Positions 18,910 to 27,870 of a stretch of DNA of 64,000 nucleotides are shown here, in pieces; the stretch's first letter is position 1, and the number at the start of each line of letters is the position of its first letter. This DNA is from Prochlorococcus marinus (GTDB lineage Bacteria > Cyanobacteriota > Cyanobacteriia > PCC-6307 > Cyanobiaceae). The notes under the pieces are model-generated. The model ran no database searches. It was given only the letters and a program-made list of their open reading frames with translations, and was not told where the DNA came from. Where the stretch lies: positions 1-64,000 of the forward strand of contig NZ_CVSX01000040.1 in the NCBI RefSeq assembly GCF_001180305.1, written 5' to 3'. The position numbers and the translations under genes are program-made.

Positions 18910-19677
18910 TTGAAAAAATATCCTATTTCAAAAAAAAATTCATCTTACTTTTTTAATATAGTAGTCCCTTTATTTAATGCTGAGAAATATATAGAAAAGT
19001 GCCTTAATTCTATTATTAAACAATCTTATAAAAAATTTCATGTCAAAATAGTTGATGATTGTTCTACTGATTCTTCTTATGAAGTCGCTTATGCAATATG
19101 TAATAAGCATAAGAATTTTGAGATAATTAAAAATTCTAGGAGATTAGGAGCATTAAATAATATTTTTAATTTGCTTAATAAAAAAATAGAAAAACCATCT
19201 CGAACCATTGATATTTTAATTGATGGAGATGATTACTTATATAGTGGTGATGTTTTAAACATTCTTAACGAAAAGTATTCAGAAACAGATTGTTTAATTA
19301 CATACGGTTCACATTTATGCTCAAAAGGTGTGCGCGGTAAAAAATATCCTGGCTTTATAAGAAAATTTAACTTATATAGAGAATATTTTTGGTACGCCTC
19401 CCATTTGAGAACTTTTAGACATGATTTATGGTTATCTGTTGATAAGCATGATTTATTAGATACAAATAGAAAATACTTTTCTGTTGCTTGGGATCTGGCA
19501 ATAATGTTCCCGATGTTAGAAATGGCCGGAGAACGTCAAGAGTTTGTTAAGGATGTTCTATATGTATATAACGATGAAAACCCCATCAGTGATCATAAAA
19601 TAAGAAGAAAACAACAAATATTGGCCGCAAAAGAAATCAGAAAAAAAGGAAAATATCGTAAGAAAGAGTTTATTTGA
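18910..19677 (+). CDS. GT2 family glycosyltransferase
   Basis: A TTG-started, 255-residue GT-A fold enzyme. VVPLFNAEKYIEKCLNSI near residue 18 and VDDCSTD (48-54) form the nucleotide-sugar site; DGDD (105-108) is the metal-binding DxD. No membrane segment. It likely acts in surface polysaccharide assembly with the divergent GT11 gene. Confidence 0.88.
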   Translation: MKKYPISKKNSSYFFNIVVPLFNAEKYIEKCLNSIIKQSYKKFHVKIVDDCSTDSSYEVAYAICNKHKNFEIIKNSRRLGALNNIFNLLNKKIEKPSRTIDILIDGDDYLYSGDVLNILNEKYSETDCLITYGSHLCSKGVRGKKYPGFIRKFNLYREYFWYASHLRTFRHDLWLSVDKHDLLDTNRKYFSVAWDLAIMFPMLEMAGERQEFVKDVLYVYNDENPISDHKIRRKQQILAAKEIRKKGKYRKKEFI

Positions 19678-19840
19678 AATTCCTTTTGATATTTTATCTT
19701 TTTTTGAAATAAGCCACATTAATCTGATCCCTCTTTATATCTTTTTTTATTAAAAATGTTTTTTTCGTAATACTTAAAATTCTAACTATTGAAAATGCTT
19801 AAAAATGAAGTTTATTGAATTTGTATATTTATAAAAATTT

Positions 19841-19930
19841 ATGGTTATTAATCTTTCAACTTTAATTTTTACATTATTATCTCCATTGCTTATTTTTGCA
19901 GTAATATTATTTGTCTGGTTATTTGATTAG
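19841..19930 (+). CDS. One-helix membrane peptide, 29 aa
   Basis: MVINLSTLIFTLLSPLLIFA and onward is almost entirely hydrophobic, one transmembrane helix ending in FD. The size resembles small photosystem subunits such as Psb30 or PetN, but the sequence does not match them. Uncertain. Confidence 0.4.
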   Translation: MVINLSTLIFTLLSPLLIFAVILFVWLFD

Positions 19931-19959
19931 GAATTATTTATCAAATAAACTTAATTAAT

Positions 19960-20055
19960 TTAAGGGTGTATTATGCCTACTTTTTCTAATACAAATGATA
20001 AAACTGCAATTACCGCCATTAGTGTTAAGATCTTGTTCTTTTTAATGAAATCCAT
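19960..20055 (-). CDS. One-helix membrane peptide, 31 aa
   Basis: MDFIKKNKILTLMAVIAVLS and onward has a basic N-terminus and one helix. It shares its MDFI start with the peptide at 11627-11737. Unknown function. Confidence 0.4.
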   Translation of the reverse strand: MDFIKKNKILTLMAVIAVLSFVLEKVGIIHP

Positions 20056-20129
20056 AATGTATATTAATAATCTATTTATTAAATTCTTATACAGAATAAT
20101 AAATAATTAAAATTATTATATCAATTACG

Positions 20130-20270
20130 ATGGAGCCAATATATTTAGGAGATTTAATTTCCTCAATAGCTTCTTCTAAAAATATTATTGAAAAATATGA
20201 TAAAGGTATAAAAGAAGGGGAATTTTATGAGGAACCTATTGGCCGAGATTTTAAATACCCTGATTGGTAA
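20130..20270 (+). CDS. Small acidic protein, 46 aa
   Basis: MEPIYLGDLISSIASSKNII, then a charged stretch ending FKYPDW. Soluble. It lies directly upstream of the frameshifted gene at 20273 (stop and next start 2 bases apart), so the two were probably an operon. Unknown function. Confidence 0.5.
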   Translation: MEPIYLGDLISSIASSKNIIEKYDKGIKEGEFYEEPIGRDFKYPDW

Positions 20271-20272
20271 AT

Positions 20273-20457
20273 ATGCTTTCTACAAAAATAACTTTTGCCT
20301 TGGCAGATTGGATTAGAGAGAAGCGTATTACCTTGATAAGAATCCTTCTATTGATGAGTGTGTAAAATTTGTTGAGTGGAAATTGGATTATTATAAAGTT
20401 TCTGATAGTGATAAAAGAATAATTGAATCTATTTGCTCTATGAATCTGAATAACTAA
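20273..20457 (+). pseudogene. Small gene broken by a 2-bp insertion
   Basis: The first frame (MLSTKITFALADWIRE) runs into an early stop. Removing two bases from the AGAGAG tract at 20315-20320 joins it to a second frame (EAYYLDKNPSIDECVKFVEW and onward) that ends at 20457, giving a smooth 60-residue helical protein. This points to a dinucleotide-slippage frameshift or a sequencing error in the tract. Confidence 0.55.
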
Positions 20458-20856
20458 GGATTATAGATTTTAATTTTTATACTTATCAAAAAAACAAAGG
20501 ATCATTAAAATCCTCCTACAAATTAAGACAAAAGTAAATCAGCATATTTACGGATTTACTGAAAATATAAAAAGGAGTAATTTATAAATGTTGAGTTCGG
20601 AGGCAATCTAAATGATTGATAGTCCGCCTGAAATTTAGCAAATTCCAGAATATAGGAAGCGTATTCCTGAGAATGGGATTATTCGAAAATTAAAGTTCAA
20701 TCAATTAGTCTGATAAGACTTCGCTTTATAATTACTAGCGACAATAGGGACTGAAATTATCGATAGAAATCCCCGAATTCACGTATTCTAGGTTTATGAG
20801 TAAATAGACTTTAAATATGTAATTTTATATCCTGTTAGAAGGAAATCAAATATCAA
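20458..20856. other. 400-bp non-coding stretch, possible ncRNA or leader
   Basis: No convincing frame on either strand. It contains several short inverted repeats (AGGAAGCGTATTCCT near 20656, and GGAGGC/GCCTGAA around 20598-20635) and ends at a strong terminator, so a structured transcript is plausible. I could not match it to 6S RNA, tmRNA, RNase P RNA or SRP RNA. Confidence 0.35.
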
Positions 20857-20886
20857 AAAGGACTGTACCACCAGTCCTTTTTTTTT
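20857..20886 (+). terminator. Strong Rho-independent terminator
   Basis: Perfect 9-bp stem AAAGGACTG / CAGTCCTTT with a 6-base loop, then a run of Ts. It ends whatever is transcribed from the preceding 400-bp gene-free stretch, since no coding gene lies directly upstream. Confidence 0.85.
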
Positions 20887-20957
20887 AACAAATTACTTCT
20901 AAACTAGACTTCTTTTTGGATAATATGGATTTATTAAGTGTTTAAAAATATTTCACA

Positions 20958-21908
20958 ATGAAAGATCAAGTCTTGTTTCCTAAAATTGAAGTTCGTGAAA
21001 AGGGTTTTTTACAAGTAAGTGATATTCATACAATTTATTGGGAAAGATCTGGAAATCCAAATGGTAAAAAAATACTAGTTATTCATGGAGGCCCAGGAGG
21101 AGGAAGTCAACCAAGATATAGAAGATTCTTTGATCCAGATAAATTCGATATTATTCAATTTGACCAAAGAGGCTGCGGTTCTTCAACTCCTTTCTCAGAA
21201 TTAAGAGAAAATACGACTAATCATTTAGTTGATGATATTGAGAAATTAAGGATTCTATTAAAAATAGATAGTTGGCATTTATTTGGTGGATCTTGGGGGT
21301 CAACACTATCACTTATATATGCAATTAAAAATCCCTCAAGAGTTACTAGCTTAACTTTGCGAGGAATATTTTTATGTAGAAAGTTTGAATTATTGTGGTT
21401 CTATCAATATGGTGCGAGCGAGATATTCCCTGATCAATTTGAAGAATATATTTCTGTAATACCAAAAGAAGAAAGAAATGATTTGATAAGTTCTTTTTAT
21501 AAATATCTAACATCATCAGATGCAAATATTAGATCAAAAGCAGCAGCAGCTTGGACAAAATGGGAACTCTCAACTAGTCATTTAATAAATAAAAAATTCG
21601 ATTTTGATCAGTCCCAAGTTAATTCTTTTTCAGATGCATTTGCAAGGATCGAATGCCATTATTTTGTTAATAATATTTTCTTAGAAGATAATTTTATTTT
21701 GAAAAATATAAAAATAATAGAATCAATTCCAACAAAAATAATTCAAGGGAGATACGACGTAGTATGTCCTGTTAGGAGTGCCTGGGATCTAAATAAGAAA
21801 TTAAAGAATTCTGAATTAATTATTGTTAATGATGCTGGTCATTCAATGAGTGAAAAAGGTATTAGTATCGAATTAATAAAAGCTGTAAAAGGAATTCAAA
21901 ATCTCTAA
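20958..21908 (+). CDS. pip: Proline iminopeptidase
   Basis: Alpha/beta-hydrolase (peptidase S33) that releases N-terminal proline from peptides. HGGPGGG (43-49) forms the oxyanion hole, the nucleophile Ser112 is in GGSWGS, the catalytic Asp is near 267 (GRYDVVCP) and the His near 295 (DAGHSMSE). RGCGSS is also typical. 316 residues is the normal length. Cytoplasmic. Confidence 0.95.
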   Translation: MKDQVLFPKIEVREKGFLQVSDIHTIYWERSGNPNGKKILVIHGGPGGGSQPRYRRFFDPDKFDIIQFDQRGCGSSTPFSELRENTTNHLVDDIEKLRILLKIDSWHLFGGSWGSTLSLIYAIKNPSRVTSLTLRGIFLCRKFELLWFYQYGASEIFPDQFEEYISVIPKEERNDLISSFYKYLTSSDANIRSKAAAAWTKWELSTSHLINKKFDFDQSQVNSFSDAFARIECHYFVNNIFLEDNFILKNIKIIESIPTKIIQGRYDVVCPVRSAWDLNKKLKNSELIIVNDAGHSMSEKGISIELIKAVKGIQNL

Positions 21909-21931
21909 AAGAAAGACTATTCCTCTAGAAA

Positions 21932-22105
21932 TTAAAGGCCATTATCTTCAATATTTTGTGCAATACTCCTAAGAAGTTCGACGATATCAGAATCTTCGCA
22001 TTGAGTATCTTCTTTGAGCAAATTGCACTCGTCTCTAATACTTACATTAGTACTCCACCATATACCTGAACTATTGGTATCGTCCCATTCAAATCTTGCA
22101 GACAT
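21932..22105 (-). CDS. Small acidic soluble protein, 57 aa
   Basis: ATG at 22105 gives MSARFEWDDTNSSGIWWSTN, then a Cys/Asp/Glu-rich helical end (LLRSIAQNIEDN). No known domain. It converges with pip and lies downstream of the photolyase gene on the same strand. Confidence 0.55.
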   Translation of the reverse strand: MSARFEWDDTNSSGIWWSTNVSIRDECNLLKEDTQCEDSDIVELLRSIAQNIEDNGL

Positions 22106-22231
22106 AATTAATAAAATCTTATAAATACATTAAAGCTTGCAATACTTCATCGTGGATTTATATATTAAATTTCAAAATTAAAAAAACTTTCCTATTGCTA
22201 AAAGGAATCTGGAAATTTCTGAAAATAAAAT

Positions 22232-23728
22232 TTAGAAATCTAATTTCAGTTCGTATTGCTTTTCCTTTTCCTTAGAAACAATTTTTTTATTATTTATATT
22301 TTTTCTAAGCCTTTTTCTAGAGCCATGCTTTAAATAAATTTCTTCTGAGATATCCCAATATCCATCCTTTTTAGTGATTTCCTGAATTTTTTTCTTTGCA
22401 GTTTTAGTGCTACTTGGGATGTCAATTATTGGTCTTATGTAATTAATTTGTTCATATTCTTCTTGATTAAATCTAGATAATAGCCATGGTTCATGAATGA
22501 AATTAAGTGATATATCCTTTAATTCTGGTATCCATTTTTTTATAAATTTTCCTTGAGGATCATGATCTTTTCCCTGCTTAATAGGATTATAAATTCTATT
22601 AGTATTTATAGACGTAGTTCCAGATTGCATTTGGCATTGATTCCAATGTATTCCAGGCTCATAATCTACAAATTTATTTGCTAATTCAGAACCTGAATCT
22701 TGCCATGGTAGCCATAAATTATAGCTAGCAAAAGACATTAACATCGCTCGCATCCTGAAGTTAATCCATCCATTGAAATTTAATGAACGCATACATGCAT
22801 CTATAAAAGGAAAGCCCGTATTTCCTGAACTCCATGCATAAAGTAATTCATTATTTTTTTCTCTTATATTTTTAAAAAAAGGATGGTATTCCCTAAACTC
22901 TAGTTCTGGTTCACTTTCAAGTTTCTGAATAAAATGACAATGCCAAGTTAATCTGCTTTTTAACATCCTGGAATTATTGTTTTTTGATATATTTGCCTTA
23001 TTAAAAATTTCTTTTAATGAAATGCATCCCCAACAAATATATGGGGATAGTCTTGTACAACTATCAAATGATTTTTCTGGGCTAGATATATCTTTTGAAT
23101 AAGAATCTAATTTATTACTAAAGAAGTATCGCATTCTCTCTAAACCTTTCTTTCTTCCACCTTGCATTCTTCCTGGACAAGTTTCTTTTTTAAAGTTAAA
23201 AATATCGTCTGAGGGTATTTCTCCAATATTAAAGTTAATAGAATTAATTCTTAATGGAGCTTTAAGTAAGTTTTTTTCGAAATTTTTTTGCCACTTTTTA
23301 GACCAATCATTCCTATCTAAATTTCCTCTAAAAACTGAAAATTGTAGAAATTCCTTCCAAATAATATTTTTGCTTAAAGTCCATTCTCTTACTTTTTGAT
23401 CTCTTTTATAGGTAAGCCAATCTCCGGTTTCTTGATGGCTATATATACCTTTGATTTTAAATTTTGAACTAATTTCATCAAAAATATTAATAACATTTCC
23501 AGTTCTAATAATTAATGGTTGTCCGATCTCAGCGAGTGCATTCCTTAAATCTATTAAACTTTCTTTGCAAAATTGCCATTGTCTATATGAATGGGTATTT
23601 TGGCTCCAAATATCTACCTCAATAATGTAAACAGGTAAAATATCACAATCTTTTACAGCCTCACAAAGAGCTTCGTTATCATAAATTCTTAAATCTTTCT
23701 TAAACCATAAGATATTTATTTCTTTCAT
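22232..23728 (-). CDS. Deoxyribodipyrimidine photolyase/cryptochrome family protein
   Basis: 498 residues. The N-terminal alpha/beta domain starts ILWFKKDLRIYDNEAL, the antenna-binding photolyase domain. The FAD-binding domain holds LSPYICWGCIS, RLTWHCHFIQ, GNTGFPFIDACMRSLN and WINFRMRAMLMSF, the family's FAD-pocket blocks. The basic C-terminal 60 residues are an extension. It likely repairs UV pyrimidine dimers with light energy; a signalling role cannot be excluded. The subclass is uncertain. Confidence 0.9.
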   Translation of the reverse strand: MKEINILWFKKDLRIYDNEALCEAVKDCDILPVYIIEVDIWSQNTHSYRQWQFCKESLIDLRNALAEIGQPLIIRTGNVINIFDEISSKFKIKGIYSHQETGDWLTYKRDQKVREWTLSKNIIWKEFLQFSVFRGNLDRNDWSKKWQKNFEKNLLKAPLRINSINFNIGEIPSDDIFNFKKETCPGRMQGGRKKGLERMRYFFSNKLDSYSKDISSPEKSFDSCTRLSPYICWGCISLKEIFNKANISKNNNSRMLKSRLTWHCHFIQKLESEPELEFREYHPFFKNIREKNNELLYAWSSGNTGFPFIDACMRSLNFNGWINFRMRAMLMSFASYNLWLPWQDSGSELANKFVDYEPGIHWNQCQMQSGTTSINTNRIYNPIKQGKDHDPQGKFIKKWIPELKDISLNFIHEPWLLSRFNQEEYEQINYIRPIIDIPSSTKTAKKKIQEITKKDGYWDISEEIYLKHGSRKRLRKNINNKKIVSKEKEKQYELKLDF

Positions 23729-23813
23729 AATTTTTATAATAATCCTAGAAAAATAAGATTAATATTGTAGGTAAAAAATATAAAAAATTTTAGAATAAAT
23801 AAAAATCAAAAAA

Positions 23814-24437
23814 ATGAAAATAACAAAAAAACTTTGGGAGGATAATTATGAGATTGCTTTACTAAGTTTAAATACAAAATTTGTACAAGGTTTAAAGTAT
23901 GGAAGTCTCCCTAAAAATATATTTCAAGAATATTTAGCCCAAGATTATTTCTTTTTAGAAACTTTTGCTAAGGCATATGGTCTTGCAGTTTCTAAATCAA
24001 AAGATAAATATTCAATAAGGAAGTTGAGTGAACTTTTAATGGGAGTTTCAGAGGAGTTAATACTTCATGAAACTTATGCAAAAGAATGGGATATTGATTT
24101 ATCTAATAACTATATAAAAAAAGCTACAAAAAATTATACAGATTTCCTTGATGATGCTTCCAAAAGACTAAGCTCTATTGAAATAATGTTTGCAATGACT
24201 CCATGTATGCGACTTTATTCTTGGATAGGTAAAAGTTTGTACAAAGAGGATTTTGACATTAAATATAGAGAATGGATAATTACTTACTCTGATAAGAGCT
24301 TTGAAAAGCTAGCAGATTCACTTGAAAATCTTATTGAGACCAATAAGGAAACATTTGATATTGATCAGGCTAAATATTTATACAGGAGAGCTATGGAATT
24401 GGAGTTAGATTTTTTTAATGCATATTCAGATTTCTAA
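23814..24437 (+). CDS. tenA: TenA/Thi-4 family thiaminase-like protein
   Basis: A 207-residue helical-bundle enzyme of thiamine salvage that hydrolyses amino-pyrimidine breakdown products to HMP. LAQDYFFLETFAKAYGLAVSK (about 42-62) and the C-terminal YRRAMELELDFFNAY match the family. It lies just upstream of thiD, whose enzyme phosphorylates the product, which supports the role. Confidence 0.9.
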   Translation: MKITKKLWEDNYEIALLSLNTKFVQGLKYGSLPKNIFQEYLAQDYFFLETFAKAYGLAVSKSKDKYSIRKLSELLMGVSEELILHETYAKEWDIDLSNNYIKKATKNYTDFLDDASKRLSSIEIMFAMTPCMRLYSWIGKSLYKEDFDIKYREWIITYSDKSFEKLADSLENLIETNKETFDIDQAKYLYRRAMELELDFFNAYSDF

Positions 24438-24489
24438 TTTAAATTTAGAATATTTTTTATGATATTTATAAATCCTAGTTTATTAAACT

Positions 24490-25269
24490 ATGTATTCTAA
24501 AATTGCACTTTCAATAGGCGGTAGTGATTCTGGTGGTGGAGCAGGTATACAGGCTGACTTGAGAACTTTTATGGCCCTTAAAGTACATGGATGTTCGGTT
24601 ATTACATGTATTACCGCACAAAATAGTATAGAGGTTACATGCGTTGAACCAGTAGAGAAGAAAACTTTATTAAGTCAGTTAGATACTTTGTTTGGTGACT
24701 TTGGTATTGATGCCTTAAAAACTGGAATGTTATTAAATGAAAGGATAATTAATGATACTGCTTCAAAATTAAATACATATAAAATAACCAAAATTATTGA
24801 TCCAGTAATGGTTACAAGAACTGGTTCTAAATTACTTGAAGATTCTGCGATTAATGCTTATAAAAAACTCTTATTACCAATTGCAGATTTGGTGACTCCA
24901 AATGTTTATGAAGCAAATCTACTTTCTGGTTTAGAAATAAGGAGTAAAGAAGATATTGAAAATTCCGCAAGAATAATTATTGGTCTTGGAGCTAAAGCTG
25001 TACTTATAAAAGGAGGCGGTTTAAAAGATATGAAAGGTAAGGATTTTTTTCTTGACTTAGATGGTAGAAAACAGTGGCTCTTTAATAATTTTATTAATAC
25101 AAAAAATACCCACGGTAGCGGTTGTACTTTGAGTGCTGCTATTTGTGGTTATAAAGCTTTAGGTTTTGAGCTGCTTGATTCCATACAAAAAGCAAAATTT
25201 TTTGTTGAGAAATCTTTAATTAATTCTTACAAAATAGGATCTGGTCCTGGTCCCTTAGGCCATAATTAA
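24490..25269 (+). CDS. thiD: Hydroxymethylpyrimidine (phosphate) kinase
   Basis: Ribokinase-fold kinase making HMP-PP for thiamine synthesis. The N-terminal GGSDSGGGAGIQADLRTF (10-27), DPVMV in the middle and the anion-hole motif GSGC (209-212) before the catalytic region are all present. 259 residues is normal. It follows tenA by 52 bases, a salvage pair. Confidence 0.95.
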   Translation: MYSKIALSIGGSDSGGGAGIQADLRTFMALKVHGCSVITCITAQNSIEVTCVEPVEKKTLLSQLDTLFGDFGIDALKTGMLLNERIINDTASKLNTYKITKIIDPVMVTRTGSKLLEDSAINAYKKLLLPIADLVTPNVYEANLLSGLEIRSKEDIENSARIIIGLGAKAVLIKGGGLKDMKGKDFFLDLDGRKQWLFNNFINTKNTHGSGCTLSAAICGYKALGFELLDSIQKAKFFVEKSLINSYKIGSGPGPLGHN

Positions 25270-25287
25270 TTATTTATAGAAGTGGAT

Positions 25288-25473
25288 TTAAAACCACCAT
25301 TTTCTATAGGGCTTTTTTAAAAATAAGATTTCTTCCGTCTCCCATCCTCCCTCCAACCACTCAAGATGCTCAAGCAATAAAGATTCACTTTCCCTTTTGC
25401 TTAATTGCAAAATTCTATTTGCAATACCATCTAACCTAACTTTCATTAATTCCTCAATCTTGACGTTATTCAT
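25288..25473 (-). CDS. Small soluble protein, 61 aa
   Basis: MNNVKIEELMKVRLDGIANR and onward is a helical charged peptide ending in an aromatic-basic KKPYRKWWF. Converges with thiD. No known family recognised. Confidence 0.6.
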   Translation of the reverse strand: MNNVKIEELMKVRLDGIANRILQLSKRESESLLLEHLEWLEGGWETEEILFLKKPYRKWWF

Positions 25474-25656
25474 AGGGCAGACAGTAAATTTTTTCTAATC
25501 AAACTTGTATAGATTTTCTTGTCAAGGATTTAATGTTATTTGTTTATTAGTGGTTTTAAAAAATGTATAAAATACAACTTTTTAAATTAGATAGTAATTA
25601 TGACTTATTCACATAGATTTAATTAAAGATTAATTTGTAAAAAATACCTTATAGCT

Positions 25657-25800
25657 ATGAATAAAGAAGAAACAGCAATGCAAAAAACTATTTTAAACGT
25701 AGGCTATTGTGAAACAACCTCTGAATGGCTCAATAGAGTTATTACTGAACTTGCAGATGAAAGTAAGAATTTTGTTGATTTATCAGTTATTTGCGCTTAA
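25657..25800 (+). CDS. Small protein, 47 aa
   Basis: ATG at 25657 gives MNKEETAMQKTILNVGYCET, continuing to DLSVICA. Soluble, with two cysteines. Unknown function; a short open frame in an otherwise empty stretch. Confidence 0.4.
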   Translation: MNKEETAMQKTILNVGYCETTSEWLNRVITELADESKNFVDLSVICA

Positions 25801-25936
25801 GTTTTTGAAAGCTTAATTTTATTGTGAGTTATTTTAATTTCTCTCTATTTTTAATCGGGATCCAAAAGATATTCTTTCGTTGATAGTTAATTAAATTTTG
25901 TCTTAGATTTATATTTACTTAATCGATTTATCAGGA

Positions 25937-26314
25937 ATGAATCAAAATTCTGTCAAAGTTATTGGAATTAAAGACGAATCAAGAAAAGATGCACATTTAT
26001 CATATGTAGATAAGGCAGACGGATTAAAAGATATCCTAAGTAGTAATTTTGATGGGTGGTCGAATTTTGATAATTGGGAAAGTATTTCAGTTCAACAATG
26101 GATTTTTTCTAGGGCTTTGGAGGTTTGTAAAGGTATGAAAATTGATATTAAATGCGACTGTTGTGAAAAAATTGATTTTATTCCAAATAATTATGAGAAC
26201 ATTCAACAAGAAAAATGCTTTGGGAAAAAAAGTGCGTACATGATTGAAAAAGTTGTAGAAGAAATTGTATTAGCTAAGGCAAGAAGAGAAGGCGATGGAA
26301 CATATTCTGTATAA
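25937..26314 (+). CDS. Hypothetical protein with a Cys cluster, 125 aa
   Basis: A soluble protein. In the middle, IKCDCCEKIDF (about residues 74-84) places three cysteines close together, which could bind a metal with Cys95 in EKCFGKK. The C-terminus is helical (VVEEIVLAKARREG). No family recognised. Confidence 0.65.
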   Translation: MNQNSVKVIGIKDESRKDAHLSYVDKADGLKDILSSNFDGWSNFDNWESISVQQWIFSRALEVCKGMKIDIKCDCCEKIDFIPNNYENIQQEKCFGKKSAYMIEKVVEEIVLAKARREGDGTYSV

Positions 26315-26348
26315 CATTGATTAATATCTGTGAAATGAAAAATCTTTC

Positions 26349-26537
26349 TCACCAATGAAAATTTTCAGAAGACCCAATTGTTATATTTCTAGTTGAAATT
26401 TTATGAAACTTATCATGTACTGAATTACTGAACTCCTTTTCATCTAAATAGTCCACTAGGTCTAAGGGGTCGATATTTTTATCAAACCATGAATCATATT
26501 CAATATGGTTAGGTTCAGCAAAATAACTCATAACCAA
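26349..26537 (-). CDS. Small acidic protein, 62 aa
   Basis: MVMSYFAEPNHIEYDSWFDK and onward is soluble and Asp/Glu-rich in its first half. It converges with the 125-aa gene. No known domain. Confidence 0.55.
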   Translation of the reverse strand: MVMSYFAEPNHIEYDSWFDKNIDPLDLVDYLDEKEFSNSVHDKFHKISTRNITIGSSENFHW

Positions 26538-26691
26538 TTAATAGCTGCCAAAAAATTTATAAAAGGTACATCCGATACAGAATTTAAATTTTTTTCTTTA
26601 ATGAATTCACATTGATAAAAGTTGAAAAATCTAAATTTAAAGATAATTTAAATGCTTTTTAAAATAAGGTTTTTAAATTGAAACTATATTC

Positions 26692-27024
26692 ATGATTTTT
26701 TTTATGGCTTACTATCACGTTCATGGACTTATTCCAGACGGAATTTCTCAGTCCGAAGGTTACAAGATGTTTGAGCAGTATATTGCTTCTGGTGCACCTA
26801 TGGATAATTTTGATGGATTTGAATTGATCAGTAGATTCCATGCGCCTGAAACTGGAGAGGTTTTTGTTACTTTCAAGGCTGATAATCATTTAGCTATATC
26901 TCAACATTTTGGAGTTTGGAGAGCAAAATTTGGTCTTGATTGGAATATCACCGCTGTTTTAAATGATGATGAGGTTATCCAAAGAAACAAACAAGTTGCT
27001 GATGCTGTTGCCGCAATGGGATAA
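26692..27024 (+). CDS. DUF3303 family protein
   Basis: About 105-110 residues. The true start may be Met5 (MAYYHVHGLIPDG). It is a ferredoxin-like small domain typical of DUF3303: GYKMFEQYIASGAP, then GEVFVTFKADN and HFGVWRAKFGLDWNITAVLND. Family function unknown. A related but broken gene follows directly at 27091. Confidence 0.8.
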   Translation: MIFFMAYYHVHGLIPDGISQSEGYKMFEQYIASGAPMDNFDGFELISRFHAPETGEVFVTFKADNHLAISQHFGVWRAKFGLDWNITAVLNDDEVIQRNKQVADAVAAMG

Positions 27025-27090
27025 TTCGACTCTTATGACAATTTACTTTTAAATTTAGCCTTCTAAAATAGATTTTAATTATTTTTTTTA

Positions 27091-27369
27091 ATGCTTTTTT
27101 TAATTTCTTATAAATTTAATGATGCAAACGCCCAAGAAAAGGGATCCAAAATGTTAAAAGAATGGTACGACAAAGGGGGACCACAAAATAGATCAGAGTG
27201 TTATGACGTTAAATCTTCAATTTTCTTACCTCAACATGGCAATGGTTACTCCGTTGTAGATGTTGATTCTTTATAAACTATTTGGAAACAATGGAGTCCT
27301 TAAAGAATTATTGGATTTACTATTGAACCTTGTGCAGATTTAGATCAAACAGTGACACTTTATTGTTAA
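27091..27369 (+). pseudogene. DUF3303 family gene with two in-frame stops
   Basis: The frame opens as MLFLISYKFNDANAQEKGSK, a normal DUF3303 start, and runs to TAA at 27274. In the same frame the sequence goes on with TIWKQWSP, a second TAA at 27301, then IIGFTIEPCADLDQTVTLYC to a final TAA at 27367. The full 93-codon layout matches the family, so two point mutations have broken a once complete gene. No base was lost or gained. Confidence 0.75.
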
Positions 27370-27400
27370 TGAAACGCTTATTACTTCTACCTTTTAATTA

Positions 27401-27649
27401 ATGGCTAAATCTTACTGGTTGATTAATTCAAATAGAACAGAAGTTAAAAGATTTATAAAAAACGATAAAAGTATTGATGGAGTTTTCGAGTACATGTTTG
27501 TAGATACTGGCAAGATAGTTGGAGTATTGGGGAAAGAACCTCCTATTATGACAACTACAGTTTCTGTAGATATAGAATTAGCTAGAGAGATTTATGAAAG
27601 GTTAATCTCTCAGGGATGGAGGAAAACTGAGGAGGTTTGGCAAAAATAA
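27401..27649 (+). CDS. DUF1651-like protein, copy 2
   Basis: 82 residues, MAKSYWLINSNRTEVKRFIK and onward, a paralogue of the protein at 16483-16731 with the same start (WLI-SN), central GK.VGVLG.EPP.M and end (ARE.YERLISQGWRKTEE). It follows the broken DUF3303 gene. Function unknown. Confidence 0.72.
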   Translation: MAKSYWLINSNRTEVKRFIKNDKSIDGVFEYMFVDTGKIVGVLGKEPPIMTTTVSVDIELAREIYERLISQGWRKTEEVWQK

Positions 27650-27751
27650 GAGAACTAGTTCTATACTCTAGAAATCTTTTTCAGTTAATTAGTAATTAAG
27701 GGGTGATGTAATTTATCTTCGGTTCACTTTTTTAGTTTTGCTTTTTTACTT

Positions 27752-27853
27752 ATGGGAACTAAATATTATTTATATCGTTTGACTAAATTATTAATAAGAA
27801 TCTTAGTGCAAGCGGTAACCACAGACATAGAAGAAACATTAATAGAAGAGTAA
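27752..27853 (+). CDS. Small peptide, 33 aa
   Basis: MGTKYYLYRLTKLLIRILVQ, then an acidic end TDIEETLIEE. Amphipathic basic helix plus acidic tail. Weakly supported; a short clean frame. Confidence 0.35.
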   Translation: MGTKYYLYRLTKLLIRILVQAVTTDIEETLIEE

Positions 27854-27870
27854 TAGCATGGACATTAGGA

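Noticed and set aside
20458..20856. 6S RNA, RNase P RNA, tmRNA or SRP RNA in the gene-free stretch
   Set aside because: I looked for their conserved cores (e.g. GAGGAAAGTCC, a tag reading frame, the GGAA tetraloop region) and did not find them.
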